64,000 nucleotides of DNA from Paenibacillus spiritus (GTDB taxonomy: Bacteria; Bacillota; Bacilli; Paenibacillales; Paenibacillaceae). The first letter of the stretch is position 1, and each line of letters starts with the position of its first letter. The DNA is taken from positions 84,441 through 148,440 of the forward strand of contig NZ_VYKK01000028.1 of NCBI RefSeq assembly GCF_008710135.1, given 5' to 3'. The position numbers and the translations under genes are program-made. Below are positions 43,870 to 52,048 of this stretch, one piece after another. The notes under the pieces are model-generated. The model was given only the letters and a program-made list of their open reading frames with translations. It was not told the DNA's origin and searched no databases.

Positions 43870-45591
43870 TTAGGAAAGACGGTCGACGCGCGCCATGACT
43901 TCCCCGGAAAGGGCAGCCACCTTGCTGCGCGCATCCTCGACAGAGCTGCCCCGAACGGCAAAGTAAACCTTAATCTTCGGCTCGGTGCCGGACGGACGCA
44001 GGCAGAACCAGGAGCCGTCGGACAGCAGATATTTCAGCACATTCTCCTGCGGCAGACCGTCAAGACCGAGCGAATAATCCAGCACTTCGCGAACGGAAGC
44101 CCCGGCGATCTCGGTCGGCGGGTTGCTCCGCCAGTCGGTCATAATGCCCTGAATTTGGGCGACGCCGTCCTTGCCCTTGAGCGTCCGCGACTCCAGGCTC
44201 TCCAGGAAATAACCGAACTTGGCATACAGTTCCTGGAGCACATCGTACAGCGTCTTCCCCTGCGCCTTATAGTAGGCGCCGGCTTCGGCGATCAACATCG
44301 AGGCGACAATCGCATCCTTGTCCCGCGCGTAGCCGCCGGCCAGGTAGCCGTAACTCTCTTCATATCCGAACAAATACGTGTATTCGCCGGACGCTTCGAA
44401 TTGGGTCATCTTCTCGCCGATATATTTGAAGCCGGTCAGCGTATTGAACACGGTGGCTCCGAAATGTTCGGCGACGGCGGCGCCCATTTCACTCGTAACA
44501 ATCGTCTTGACGACGGCGCCGTTCTTCGGAAGCTTGCCCTGCTCCTGCAAACGGCTGAGGTAGTAGTAGATCATGATGGCGCCGGACTGGTTGCCGGAGA
44601 GGACGACGAATTTGCCTTCGTTGTCACGCACCACGGCGCCCATGCGGTCGGCATCCGGATCGGTTCCGATCAAGAGATCCGCGCCAATCTCCTCGCCAAG
44701 CTTCATGGCGAGCGTAAAGGCCTCCCGTTCCTCCGGATTCGGCGACTTTACTGTCGAGAATTCGGAATCCGGCTGTTCCTGCTCGGGAACAACGGTTACC
44801 TGAGTAAAGCCCACCTTCTCCAGCACGCGCCGGACCGGCAGATTGCCGGTGCCGTGCAGCGGCGTGTAGACAATTTTGAAGTCCCCGCCCAGAGTGTTCC
44901 GGATTTCTTCGGCGCCCACGCTTACGGCTGCAACCGTATCTGCATACGCTTCGTCTTCGCGTTCGCCCAGCCATTCCAGGAGGCCGGCGGCTTCCGCTTC
45001 TTCCCGGGTGATCCGCTTGACGGCGTCGAAGGAATCAACCTGGAATATGTAGGAAATAACTTTCTCCGCTTCGTGCGGTACCAGCTGTCCGCCTTCGGCG
45101 TTGTACACTTTGTAACCGTTATACTCCGGCGGATTATGAGAAGCGGTGATGACAATGCCGCCGGTCGCCTTCAAATGGCGGACGCTGAACGAGAGCTGCG
45201 GCGTGGAACGCAGGGAGGGGTACAGATACGCCTTGATCCCGTTGCCGGCCAGCACCAGCGCCGCTTCCAGCGCGAATTCCGGCGAGAAACGCCGCGAATC
45301 ATGGGCAATGACGATTGACGGGCGTCCTTCTCCCGAATGACTCTCCAGAATGAATTGGGCAAAGCCCTGCGTCGCCCGGCCCACGGTATAGCGGTTGATG
45401 CGGTTGCTTCCCGCGCCGATGACGCCGCGGAGTCCTCCCGTACCGAATTCCAGATCCCGGTAGAAGCGCTCTTCCAGCTCCTTCGGGTCATTCTCCAAGG
45501 CACGCAATTCCGCCTTCGTCTCTTCGTCCACGGATGCGTCCTGCAGCCATCGCTCCAGAGTCTCAGCAGCTTTTGGACTAAGTTCAGTCAT
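43870..45591 (-). CDS. pgcA: Phosphohexomutase (alpha-phosphoglucomutase type, PgcA-like)
   Basis: A 573-residue phosphohexomutase. The phosphoserine loop is GGIVITASHNPPEYNGYKVY, the metal loop GTDPDADRMGAVV, the sugar-binding loop GYEESYGYL, and the phosphate loop WFCLRPSGTEPKIKVYF. The N-terminus has GTGGLRGVIGAGSNRIN. It interconverts hexose-6- and hexose-1-phosphates, feeding UDP-glucose for glycolipids and wall polymers. It starts 26 bases after the fabZ stop. Substrate preference (glucose or mannose) cannot be decided by eye, though length matches PgcA. Confidence 0.93.
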   Translation of the reverse strand: MTELSPKAAETLERWLQDASVDEETKAELRALENDPKELEERFYRDLEFGTGGLRGVIGAGSNRINRYTVGRATQGFAQFILESHSGEGRPSIVIAHDSRRFSPEFALEAALVLAGNGIKAYLYPSLRSTPQLSFSVRHLKATGGIVITASHNPPEYNGYKVYNAEGGQLVPHEAEKVISYIFQVDSFDAVKRITREEAEAAGLLEWLGEREDEAYADTVAAVSVGAEEIRNTLGGDFKIVYTPLHGTGNLPVRRVLEKVGFTQVTVVPEQEQPDSEFSTVKSPNPEEREAFTLAMKLGEEIGADLLIGTDPDADRMGAVVRDNEGKFVVLSGNQSGAIMIYYYLSRLQEQGKLPKNGAVVKTIVTSEMGAAVAEHFGATVFNTLTGFKYIGEKMTQFEASGEYTYLFGYEESYGYLAGGYARDKDAIVASMLIAEAGAYYKAQGKTLYDVLQELYAKFGYFLESLESRTLKGKDGVAQIQGIMTDWRSNPPTEIAGASVREVLDYSLGLDGLPQENVLKYLLSDGSWFCLRPSGTEPKIKVYFAVRGSSVEDARSKVAALSGEVMARVDRLS

Positions 45592-45617
45592 CAGAATCTC
45601 TCCTTCATCTCTATGGT

Positions 45618-46040
45618 CTAATTCAGAGCAAACATAATCTCGCCTTCGGCCACTTTCTTGTCTCCAACCTTGGCAACCGCACTTCCCTTGCCGATGCTGC
45701 CTTTTAGCCGGGTAATCTCCACTTCAAGCGTCAGCGTATCCCCGGGCACCACCTGTCCCCGGAAACGGAAACCGTCCAGTCCGGCCAGAAAACCGATTTT
45801 GCCGCGGTTGGCCTCTACGCCAAGAATGGCGACGGCGCCGACCTGGGCCAGCGCTTCAGCGATCAGGACGCCGGGCATTACCGGATAACCGGGAAAATGT
45901 CCGGTAAAGAACGGCTCGTTCACCGTTACATTCTTGAGACCGACAGCCCGCTTGCCCATCTCGATCTCGATAATCTTGTCCACCAGAAGAAACGGCGGCC
46001 GGTGCGGAATAATCTCTTGAATCTGATTGACATCCATCAT
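45618..46040 (-). CDS. fabZ: 3-hydroxyacyl-ACP dehydratase FabZ
   Basis: A 140-residue hot-dog-fold enzyme. The start [20 protein letters not shown] and the active-site segment [20 protein letters not shown] (catalytic His and Glu) are typical. It dehydrates beta-hydroxyacyl-ACP in fatty-acid elongation. ATG 46040 lies 10 bases after AAGGAG, and ATG 46037 is equally possible. A longer in-frame reading crosses a terminator-like hairpin and is rejected. It follows flhP and the EpuA-like gene, as in B. subtilis. Confidence 0.96.
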   Translation of the reverse strand: MMDVNQIQEIIPHRPPFLLVDKIIEIEMGKRAVGLKNVTVNEPFFTGHFPGYPVMPGVLIAEALAQVGAVAILGVEANRGKIGFLAGLDGFRFRGQVVPGDTLTLEVEITRLKGSIGKGSAVAKVGDKKVAEGEIMFALN

Positions 46041-46137
46041 GTGACGATAACTCCTTCCCCATTCACAGGCATGCATAAACAGCGTCCGAGCAGGCAAGAA
46101 TAACAGATATCCTTCACCCGCTGCAGAAGTGGAGGTT

Positions 46138-46170
46138 AAAATAAGGGGCCTTCGCCAAGAGGGCCCTTTT
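46138..46170 (-). terminator. Probable terminator between the EpuA-like gene and fabZ
   Basis: Minus strand AAAGGGCCC pairs with GGCCCCTT, with one bulged base, and is followed by ATTTTAA. A moderately strong stem; it would separate mbl-flhO-flhP from fabZ. Confidence 0.6.
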
Positions 46171-46271
46171 GCGTTGACAGTCCCCCTCATTATACCCATT
46201 CCTTGAACAAAAAGAAAACTCCCTTTGCACAGGAAATGCACAAGGGAGTCCGCTTCACGGAATGCTTTGCC

Positions 46272-46499
46272 TCAGGAGGCAAAGACCAGATCATACACAT
46301 GCCGCCATGTGCTCCACTGGAACACATCGGCGATCTCTTTCTTGCCCATTACCACGTATCCGGTAACGAGGCCGCCGCCGAGGGCGGCAATCAGCAGCAG
46401 GGGAATCAGGAACCACTGGATGATCTTCCAGGCCGAACGCTTGCGCCGCTTCTGCGGCGGTTCCCCGTCCTTGACCTGTTCTTCAGCCTGACGGCTCAT
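46272..46499 (-). CDS. EpuA-like small membrane protein (RNA polymerase subunit beta-annotated family)
   Basis: A 75-residue protein with a charged N-terminal tail (EEQVKDGEPPQKRRKRSAWK), one membrane segment (IIQWFLIPLLLIAALGGGLV) and a short outer tail (DVFQWSTWRHVYDLVFAS). This matches the EpuA-type family often mislabelled as a DNA-directed RNA polymerase beta subunit; its function is not known. It lies 8 bases after flhP and before fabZ. Start and stop fit one cistron with flhO-flhP. Confidence 0.78.
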   Translation of the reverse strand: MSRQAEEQVKDGEPPQKRRKRSAWKIIQWFLIPLLLIAALGGGLVTGYVVMGKKEIADVFQWSTWRHVYDLVFAS

Positions 46500-46507
46500 T
46501 GCATCAC

Positions 46508-47341
46508 CTACCCGCGCATAGTGTTGGCGAGGCCCAGCATCTGGTCCCCGGAGGAAAGCGCCCGGGCGGCCAGCTGATAATTACGCTGGACCATCATTAA
46601 TTCGGACATTTGCTTGCCAAGATCCACGTTCGACTGCTCCAGATACCCCGAGCGGACGCCGACGCCCGATGCCGGATCGTCGACCGCCGCATTACCGGCC
46701 GCGCTGAAGGCCTGCGTTTCGGTCAGCCCGGCGGCCAGCACGAACCGGCTGCCGTCGACCGCCTGGAGAACGTTCTCGGTCCGCGGAGCGACAATCTTCA
46801 GCGTGGAAGCAACCACCGCCGGCTCGTTCTCGCCCCGCTTGGTCAGCACCTGGCCCTTCTCGTTGATGGCAGCGTCCACCCCAACCGGCACCGTAACCGG
46901 CGCCCCCGCCGTGTTCAGAACCGCATTCCCGCTGTTGTCCACCAGACGCATCCGGCCGGCATTGGCGGAATCGGGTTCAAAGTGAAAATCCCCCTGACGG
47001 GTATAAGTAGTGGTTCCGCCTACCGACACGGCAAACAGCCCGTTCCCCTGCAGCGCCAGATCGGTCGGATTGCCCGTCTCCTGCATCGCTCCCTGCTCCC
47101 AGTTCGCTCCGCGCAGCGACAATTGACTGCCAAATCCCAGATTGAAGCCCAGCGGCGTAGCCCGGCCGTCCATCTGATAATCCTTGGACTGCTGCTGGAC
47201 TCGGGTCAGCGTATCCTCGAACGAGGATTCCTTGGTCTTGTAGCCGGCCGTGTTCAGGTTGGCGATATTATCGGCGATCAGATCCAGCCGCTGCTGCATG
47301 GCGCTCATCGAGACCAGCGCGCTGATGGTGGAGTTGTTCAT
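46508..47341 (-). CDS. flhP: Flagellar hook-basal body rod protein FlhP
   Basis: A 277-residue FlgG/FlgF-like protein. The N-terminus has LDLIADNIANLNTAGYKTKE, the rod signature. The C-terminus has the helical segment SNVDLGKQMSELMMVQRNYQ and LAARALSSGDQMLGL. In B. subtilis FlhO and FlhP form the distal rod. It lies 15 bases after flhO, in the order mbl-flhO-flhP. Confidence 0.93.
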   Translation of the reverse strand: MNNSTISALVSMSAMQQRLDLIADNIANLNTAGYKTKESSFEDTLTRVQQQSKDYQMDGRATPLGFNLGFGSQLSLRGANWEQGAMQETGNPTDLALQGNGLFAVSVGGTTTYTRQGDFHFEPDSANAGRMRLVDNSGNAVLNTAGAPVTVPVGVDAAINEKGQVLTKRGENEPAVVASTLKIVAPRTENVLQAVDGSRFVLAAGLTETQAFSAAGNAAVDDPASGVGVRSGYLEQSNVDLGKQMSELMMVQRNYQLAARALSSGDQMLGLANTMRG

Positions 47342-47356
47342 TTACCCGTTCCTCCC

Positions 47357-48238
47357 TTATACTCGGCCGACTTCGTTGACCGTCTTCTGCAGGCTGGTGT
47401 CATAGATCTGAATCAGCTTCTGATTCGCTTCATAGGCGCGATAAGCGGCATTCAGATCGACGCTGACCTGGGTCGCGTCAACATTGGAGCCTTCAACATA
47501 GCCCTGGCGCAGATCAATATTGTCAGCGGTCGTCGGCTGCCGTACTCCGGCTCCGTCTTCGGCATGGTAGACACCGCTGCCGTCCCGGACCAGCTTCTCG
47601 GGGTTGTCCACCACGCTGATGCCGATCGCTGCGCCCGAAGGCCGTCCGGTCTTGTCCAGAATCCGGCCCTGTCCGTCCACGCGAAGGCCGCCGTCCGCAA
47701 CGTTCAGCGCATCGCCCTTCAGCGTCAGCGGCTGCCCGTCGGCGCCGAGCACCCGGTATCCCTCGCTGCTCAGCACCTCGCCCGCCGCCGTGACGGCGAA
47801 GCTTCCGTTCCGGGTGTACAGCGCCCGGCCGCTGGCGTCCTGCAGCGCAAAGAATGCCTGCGGCCGGTACTTGACCTCGCCCTGGTCATTAATGAATTTG
47901 CCTGTCGCATCAAAAACAATATTCTGGCCCGTGGCCGGATCGACGGCCTCCAGTTCGCCGGCGAGCGCGAAGTCCGTGGATTTGCCGCTCTCGATCAGAT
48001 CGCCCTGCCGGTACTGGTTAATCGCCTGTTCCGCGAACACCCCTGTGTTCAGCTTGCCGATCGGCTGGCGAACGCCGCCCTGCATGGCCGTAATCATCGC
48101 TTCCGGGAAGGAATGGCTCACGCTGTCGACCTGCTTGTATCCGGTCGTATTCAGGTTGGCGATATTCTGGGTCGCCGTGTCATGTCTGCGCTGCTGGGTC
48201 ACAAGCCCGGCAGCAGCCGTATATAAACCTCGAATCAT
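47357..48238 (-). CDS. flhO: Flagellar hook-basal body rod protein FlhO
   Basis: A 293-residue FlgG-like rod protein. The N-terminus is MIRGLYTAAAGLVTQQRRHD and TATQNIANLNTTGYKQVDSV; the C-terminus has the helical part SNVDATQVSVDLNAAYRAYE and KLIQIYDTSLQKTVNEVGRV. ATG 48238 follows AAAGGAG; the longer in-frame reading enters mbl without homology and is rejected. Together with FlhP it builds the distal rod. It comes 37 bases after mbl. Confidence 0.93.
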   Translation of the reverse strand: MIRGLYTAAAGLVTQQRRHDTATQNIANLNTTGYKQVDSVSHSFPEAMITAMQGGVRQPIGKLNTGVFAEQAINQYRQGDLIESGKSTDFALAGELEAVDPATGQNIVFDATGKFINDQGEVKYRPQAFFALQDASGRALYTRNGSFAVTAAGEVLSSEGYRVLGADGQPLTLKGDALNVADGGLRVDGQGRILDKTGRPSGAAIGISVVDNPEKLVRDGSGVYHAEDGAGVRQPTTADNIDLRQGYVEGSNVDATQVSVDLNAAYRAYEANQKLIQIYDTSLQKTVNEVGRV

Positions 48239-48275
48239 GAGGATCACTCCTTTGCTACAGGTATATATCGGCTGG

Positions 48276-49274
48276 TCAGAACTTTTTCTTAACGACTTTG
48301 TCCAAATGATCGAGCATGATTCCCGTGCCTTTGACCACGCAGTGCATCGGATCTTCCGCAACCCACACCGGAACATGCAGCTCTTCGGCGAGCAGCTCGT
48401 CCAATCCGTTCAGCAGCGCCCCGCCTCCGGTCAGCACAACGCCGCGGTCGATGATGTCCGCCGACAGCTCCGGCGGTGTCCGCTCCAGTACCGACTTCGC
48501 CGCCGCAACAATGGAAGAGACCGGGTCCCACAGCGCTTCCTGCACCTCTTCGGCGGAGATGGTCAGCGTCAGCGGCAGTCCCGATACCATATCGCGGCCG
48601 CGGATATCCATCTCCGCCTTCATGCCGCCAGGGCGCACGTTGCCGATGGCCAGCTTGACATCCTCGGCCGTCCGTTCCCCGATCAGAAGCTTATACTTCT
48701 GCTTGATATATTTTAAAATGGCCTCATCGAACTTGTCCCCCGCAATCTTGATGGAGGAGGCGGTCACGACGTCGCCCATAGAGAGTACGGCCACATCCGT
48801 CGTTCCGCCGCCGATATCGACGACCATATTGCCGCTCGGTTGATAAATATCCATACCGGCTCCGATGGCAGCCGCCTTGGGTTCTTCTTCCATAAAGACT
48901 TCCTTGGCGCCGCTGCGTTCAGCCGCTTCCCGGATCGACTTCTGTTCAACGGACGTAATATTCGTGGGGGCACAGATCAGAATGCGGGGACGCGCGTACC
49001 AGCTCCGGCCGCCAACCCGGTCGATGAAGTATTTGAGCATCGTTTCCGTAATTTCAAAATCGGCGATGACTCCGTCGCGAAGCGGACGGATAGTCATAAT
49101 ATTGCCCGGTGTGCGCCCGACCATCCGGCGGGCCTGTTCGCCTACCGCAAGGACCTTCTTGGTGTCGCTTTCCAGCGTAACCACGGAAGGCTCATCCAGC
49201 ACGACTCCTTTTCCCTTAACATGTATAAGCACATTAGCCGTGCCGAGATCGATTCCGATATCCTTGCTAAGCAT
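48276..49274 (-). CDS. mbl: Rod-shape-determining protein Mbl (MreB family)
   Basis: A 332-residue actin-like protein. MLSKDIGIDLGTANVLIHVK gives the phosphate-1 motif, NMVVDIGGGTTDVAVLSMGD the phosphate-2 motif, and GVVLTGGGALLNGLDELLAE the adenosine motif. It forms membrane-associated filaments guiding lateral wall synthesis. Position after spoIIID and before flhO marks it as Mbl. Its Shine-Dalgarno GGGGG (49285-49289) is inside a 12-base inverted repeat, so expression may depend on RNA folding. Confidence 0.95.
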   Translation of the reverse strand: MLSKDIGIDLGTANVLIHVKGKGVVLDEPSVVTLESDTKKVLAVGEQARRMVGRTPGNIMTIRPLRDGVIADFEITETMLKYFIDRVGGRSWYARPRILICAPTNITSVEQKSIREAAERSGAKEVFMEEEPKAAAIGAGMDIYQPSGNMVVDIGGGTTDVAVLSMGDVVTASSIKIAGDKFDEAILKYIKQKYKLLIGERTAEDVKLAIGNVRPGGMKAEMDIRGRDMVSGLPLTLTISAEEVQEALWDPVSSIVAAAKSVLERTPPELSADIIDRGVVLTGGGALLNGLDELLAEELHVPVWVAEDPMHCVVKGTGIMLDHLDKVVKKKF

Positions 49275-49284
49275 AATGAAAAAG

Positions 49285-49354
49285 CCCCCAAAGTATTATT
49301 TTAATTGGATTAACCGAGGTTGATACCAAATTTAAAAATACCATACTTTAGGGG
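49285..49354 (-). promoter_or_regulatory. Inverted repeat covering the mbl Shine-Dalgarno
   Basis: Minus strand CCCCTAAAGTAT (49354-49343) pairs over 12 bases with ATACTTTGGGGG (49296-49285), one G-U pair, 46-base loop. The 3' arm is the G-rich Shine-Dalgarno of mbl, then TTTTTC and ATT before the ATG. It could hide the ribosome site or act as a weak terminator behind spoIIID. Confidence 0.5.
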
Positions 49355-49402
49355 ACGGATACAATGCAAGAACCCTGGAAAACCGCCGAAAAATGCAAAA
49401 GT

Positions 49403-49690
49403 TTACGACTTTGCCGCCACTGCCACTTCCCGTTTCTTTCCGGTCGACTTTTTGTATTTGATTTTGGTGGCTTCTCCCCCCCGAAGATGGCGGACCTGCT
49501 TGTGATATTCGAGAATGTGCTTCACCTGATCGGCCAGATCCGGGTTGATCTCCGGCAGACGCTCGGTCAGGTCCTTGTGCACCGTACTTTTGGAAACCCC
49601 GAATTCTTTGGCTATGGTCCGGACCGTGTGCCTGGTTTCCACGATGCAGCGTCCGATTTTGATCGTCCGTTCCTTGATGTAATCGTGCAC
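49403..49690 (-). CDS. spoIIID: Sporulation transcriptional regulator SpoIIID
   Basis: A 95-residue DNA-binding protein nearly identical in its core to B. subtilis SpoIIID: HDYIKERTIKIGRCIVETRH, TVRTIAKEFGVSKSTVHKDL (helix-turn-helix), TERLPEINPDLADQVKHILE and RHLRGGEATKIKYKKS. It acts in the mother cell after sigma-E. GTG 49690 follows GGGAGG at 7 bases and gives the known N-terminus. A sigma-E promoter stands at 49724-49751. The C-terminal tail is basic. Confidence 0.97.
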   Translation of the reverse strand: MHDYIKERTIKIGRCIVETRHTVRTIAKEFGVSKSTVHKDLTERLPEINPDLADQVKHILEYHKQVRHLRGGEATKIKYKKSTGKKREVAVAAKS

Positions 49691-49723
49691 GCTCCCGCCT
49701 CCCAACTGTGGATAGTTTGGTAC

Positions 49724-49751
49724 ATTATATGAGGGGCGGGCCTAGATATTC
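49724..49751 (-). promoter_or_regulatory. Sigma-E promoter of spoIIID
   Basis: Minus strand GAATATC (49751-49745), 13 bases, CATATAAT (49731-49724). Close to KMATATT-N13-15-CATACAMT with one mismatch per half. Expected, since spoIIID is a mother-cell gene. Confidence 0.7.
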
Positions 49752-49854
49752 GCGCTTTGCGGACCAGACAGGCCGGGACAGACCCATTTAATTTGCCGGA
49801 CAACCGTCGGATAGTCCCGTTTAACCGAGACTTGACGCCTACCTCCGGTTTGCG

Positions 49855-49885
49855 CAAAAAAGCCAGGAGCGGCGTGCTCCTGGCC
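49855..49885 (-). terminator. Intrinsic terminator after spoIIQ
   Basis: Minus strand GCCAGGAGC pairs with GCTCCTGGC, followed by TTTTTTGCG. A nine-base stem. Confidence 0.9.
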
Positions 49886-49893
49886 GGGCAGAC

Positions 49894-50652
49894 TTATTTT
49901 TGCGGAAGCAGATCCGCAGGATTGACGACCTTGCCGTTCTCGTACACTTCAAAGTGCAGGTGGTTTCCGAGATCCTTCTCCAGTTCGTTGCGTCCGGCGG
50001 CTGCCAGCGTCTCGCCCTGCTTGACTTCGTCGCCGACCTTAACCTTGGCCTCGCCGACGCTCTGGTATACCGTCTTCAGATTGCCGTCATGCGTAACTTC
50101 AATGACATTTCCGAGCACCGGCACATCTTCGACCCGGGTTACCTTGCCGCTCAGGGCCGCCTTGACGTCGAACTCCTGATTGTCCTTGCGGGCCAGGTCA
50201 ATGCCGTTGTTCGTCATGAACGTGTCGCCGCTCTGAACCATGGCCTGAACGTGATTCTCATCCGTACCATTCTGGTCGTAATACGGCTTCACGACTTCAA
50301 TCTCGCCCGGACTTGCGACCGGCCATGCCAGATTCTCGGCCGAGGCTACTACCGGAGCGGCGTCCTGATCCGGCGTCTTGACGTCGGCGCTTCCGGACTG
50401 CATTCCTCCGACATCCTGCGAGACTACAGCGGCGGTGTCGGTCTTCGGCGTCTGCGTGCCGGCGTCCTGGTAGACCCACACCAACGTTAGAATGATAGCC
50501 GCTGCCGCCGTATACACCGCCGGGAACACCCAGCGTCTGGACAACATTTTGTTCCAGGTGGAAGGCTGATGCTTGGTTTCTCCCGATTTAGGTTTGAGAG
50601 ATTCCTCCTGGGACGGTTTGTTTGTTTGATTTTCATTCATTTTGCTCATCAC
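49894..50652 (-). CDS. spoIIQ: Stage II sporulation protein Q (M23-type, probably inactive)
   Basis: A 252-residue protein. One membrane segment (residues about 41-62, WVFPAVYTAAAAIILTLVWV) and a C-terminal LytM/M23 fold (GDTFMTNNGIDLARK ... GNHLHFEVYENGKVVNP). The first zinc ligand His, usual in H-x-x-x-D, is Asn here (NNGID), while HLH is kept. B. subtilis SpoIIQ also lacks this His. It sits in the forespore membrane and pairs with SpoIIIAH of the mother cell to hold the engulfing membranes. A sigma-F promoter lies at 50662-50690. Confidence 0.92.
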   Translation of the reverse strand: MMSKMNENQTNKPSQEESLKPKSGETKHQPSTWNKMLSRRWVFPAVYTAAAAIILTLVWVYQDAGTQTPKTDTAAVVSQDVGGMQSGSADVKTPDQDAAPVVASAENLAWPVASPGEIEVVKPYYDQNGTDENHVQAMVQSGDTFMTNNGIDLARKDNQEFDVKAALSGKVTRVEDVPVLGNVIEVTHDGNLKTVYQSVGEAKVKVGDEVKQGETLAAAGRNELEKDLGNHLHFEVYENGKVVNPADLLPQK

Positions 50653-50661
50653 CTCAGTAAC

Positions 50662-50690
50662 CAGTGTTACCGGGGTTTGGGCATTTATAC
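50662..50690 (-). promoter_or_regulatory. Sigma-F promoter of spoIIQ
   Basis: Minus strand GTATA (50690-50686), 14 bases, GGTAACACTG (50671-50662). The -10 fits the forespore GGnnAnAHTR pattern fully. B. subtilis spoIIQ is sigma-F-dependent. Confidence 0.65.
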
Positions 50691-50702
50691 GTTTCTTTCA
50701 CG

Positions 50703-51878
50703 TTATTTTTTCAAAAGAGTCGAGACTTGGGCAAAGCCGATTCCCGTGTAGTAGTGTTCGAGAATCATGGTCGCTGTCGATCCCTCCAGCGCCATCCCGT
50801 TCGCGCCCCACTGGCTCATTCCGACCCCATGGCCGCTGCCGTAAGAAGTAATGGCTATGCCGTCTGGCGTAAGCTTCCAGGTGAACTGGCTGGAACGGAG
50901 TCCCAGCTTCTCGCGCACCTCGCGGCCGGTGAAGGTTACGCCGTCGATCTCGACGGCCTTGACCCGCTTGCCGGCGGTCACAGCCTCCAGCCGGAGCTGC
51001 GGAGCCGCGCCGGCGGCGGACAGCCCGCGCAGTCCCGTGAGACGATGCCGGGTCTTGACGCCCGCGGCGGCGGAGGCGGACGCGCCGGCGGACCCGGAAT
51101 TCTCCGGAGTCCCGGCGTTCCCCAGGGCCTCGGCCCCTGCCCGAACAGCCGACAGGCCCAGCTTCTCCCGCAGCTCCTCGCGGCTGAAGGTGACGGTCAC
51201 CGTGTAGTTGGGAGCCAGCTCCTTGTCCCAGGGACTCGCGACACTGCGCAGATAGGGAATCGTCGCCTTCCAGTAATCCTCCGAATTCTCCGTATATCCC
51301 CCGCTGGAAGCGAAGAAAGACGCCGTGATCGGCTCTCCGCGGTACGTCATCACAATGCCCCGCGTCTCCCGGACAGCGCGGCGGATCTTCGCCAGGTCGG
51401 CATTCCTGCCTCTTCTGGCCCAGTCCCGCTTCAAGACGGCCCGCGAGATATAAGCCTGGTGGCTGACCGTGTCGGTGACATCGGCCTCCGGAACCGGCGC
51501 GCCGCTGTGGTCGCCGGACCGCAGCCGGCGGACAATGAACGTGCGGGCGGCGATAGCCTGGGCCTTCAGCGCTTCCAGCGCGAAGTCGGCCGGCATCTCG
51601 GCCGCAACCACGCCGCTGACGTAGTCTTCCAGCGGCAGCGTCTCCATTTGTCCGCTCCGCGACAAATAGACGGATACCTCCGGCTGCGCGGCTTCGTCCG
51701 CAGCCGGAGAGGGCGCCGCCGCAGGCGCGGGCGGCAGCGGAGCCGGCGCGTGGTGCCGCAGCGGCACCACGGCCAGCGGCAGCAGCAGCGCCGCAAGCAG
51801 CGGCGCCGCCGCCAGGGCCGCGGGCGCGAAGCGGCGCGCGCCCCGGCCGTAAGGGTAACGGCGGCGGAACTCTTTCAT
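50703..51878 (-). CDS. spoIID: Stage II sporulation protein D
   Basis: A 391-residue peptidoglycan lytic transglycosylase. Residues 18-40 are a membrane anchor. The SpoIID core is LEDYVSGVVAAEMPADFALE (catalytic Glu region), ALKAQAIAARTFIVRRL, ITASFFASSGGYTENSEDYW, and GSGHGVGMSQWGANGMALEG near the end. It degrades septal peptidoglycan during engulfment. Residues about 245-280 form an Ala/Gly/Ser-rich insert (GNAGTPENSGSAGASASAAA), and the N-terminus is Ala/Pro-rich. ATG follows AAGGAGG. It lies between murA and spoIIQ, as in B. subtilis. Confidence 0.95.
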   Translation of the reverse strand: MKEFRRRYPYGRGARRFAPAALAAAPLLAALLLPLAVVPLRHHAPAPLPPAPAAAPSPAADEAAQPEVSVYLSRSGQMETLPLEDYVSGVVAAEMPADFALEALKAQAIAARTFIVRRLRSGDHSGAPVPEADVTDTVSHQAYISRAVLKRDWARRGRNADLAKIRRAVRETRGIVMTYRGEPITASFFASSGGYTENSEDYWKATIPYLRSVASPWDKELAPNYTVTVTFSREELREKLGLSAVRAGAEALGNAGTPENSGSAGASASAAAGVKTRHRLTGLRGLSAAGAAPQLRLEAVTAGKRVKAVEIDGVTFTGREVREKLGLRSSQFTWKLTPDGIAITSYGSGHGVGMSQWGANGMALEGSTATMILEHYYTGIGFAQVSTLLKK

Positions 51879-51978
51879 TCGGGTTCATCCTCCTTGCCTC
51901 AATTCATCCGTATACTCATAGTTATGAGATTAGGAGGCAGGACAGAACCCTGTAACGGAACAAGCTTCGGCCCGCGCA

Positions 51979-52007
51979 CAAAAAAAAACGGGACCCTAAG
52001 GTCCCGT
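51979..52007 (-). terminator. Intrinsic terminator after murA
   Basis: Minus strand ACGGGACC, loop TTAG, GGTCCCGT, then eight T. A strong terminator. Confidence 0.93.
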
Positions 52008-52048
52008 CTTATATAACAAAGTTATAGGGATGTCTGCCATAGAAGCTC

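Noticed and set aside
51895..51960. Sigma-E promoter for spoIID
   Set aside because: A CATAACTA segment exists, but no -35 at the right distance. Expected from B. subtilis, yet not visible here.
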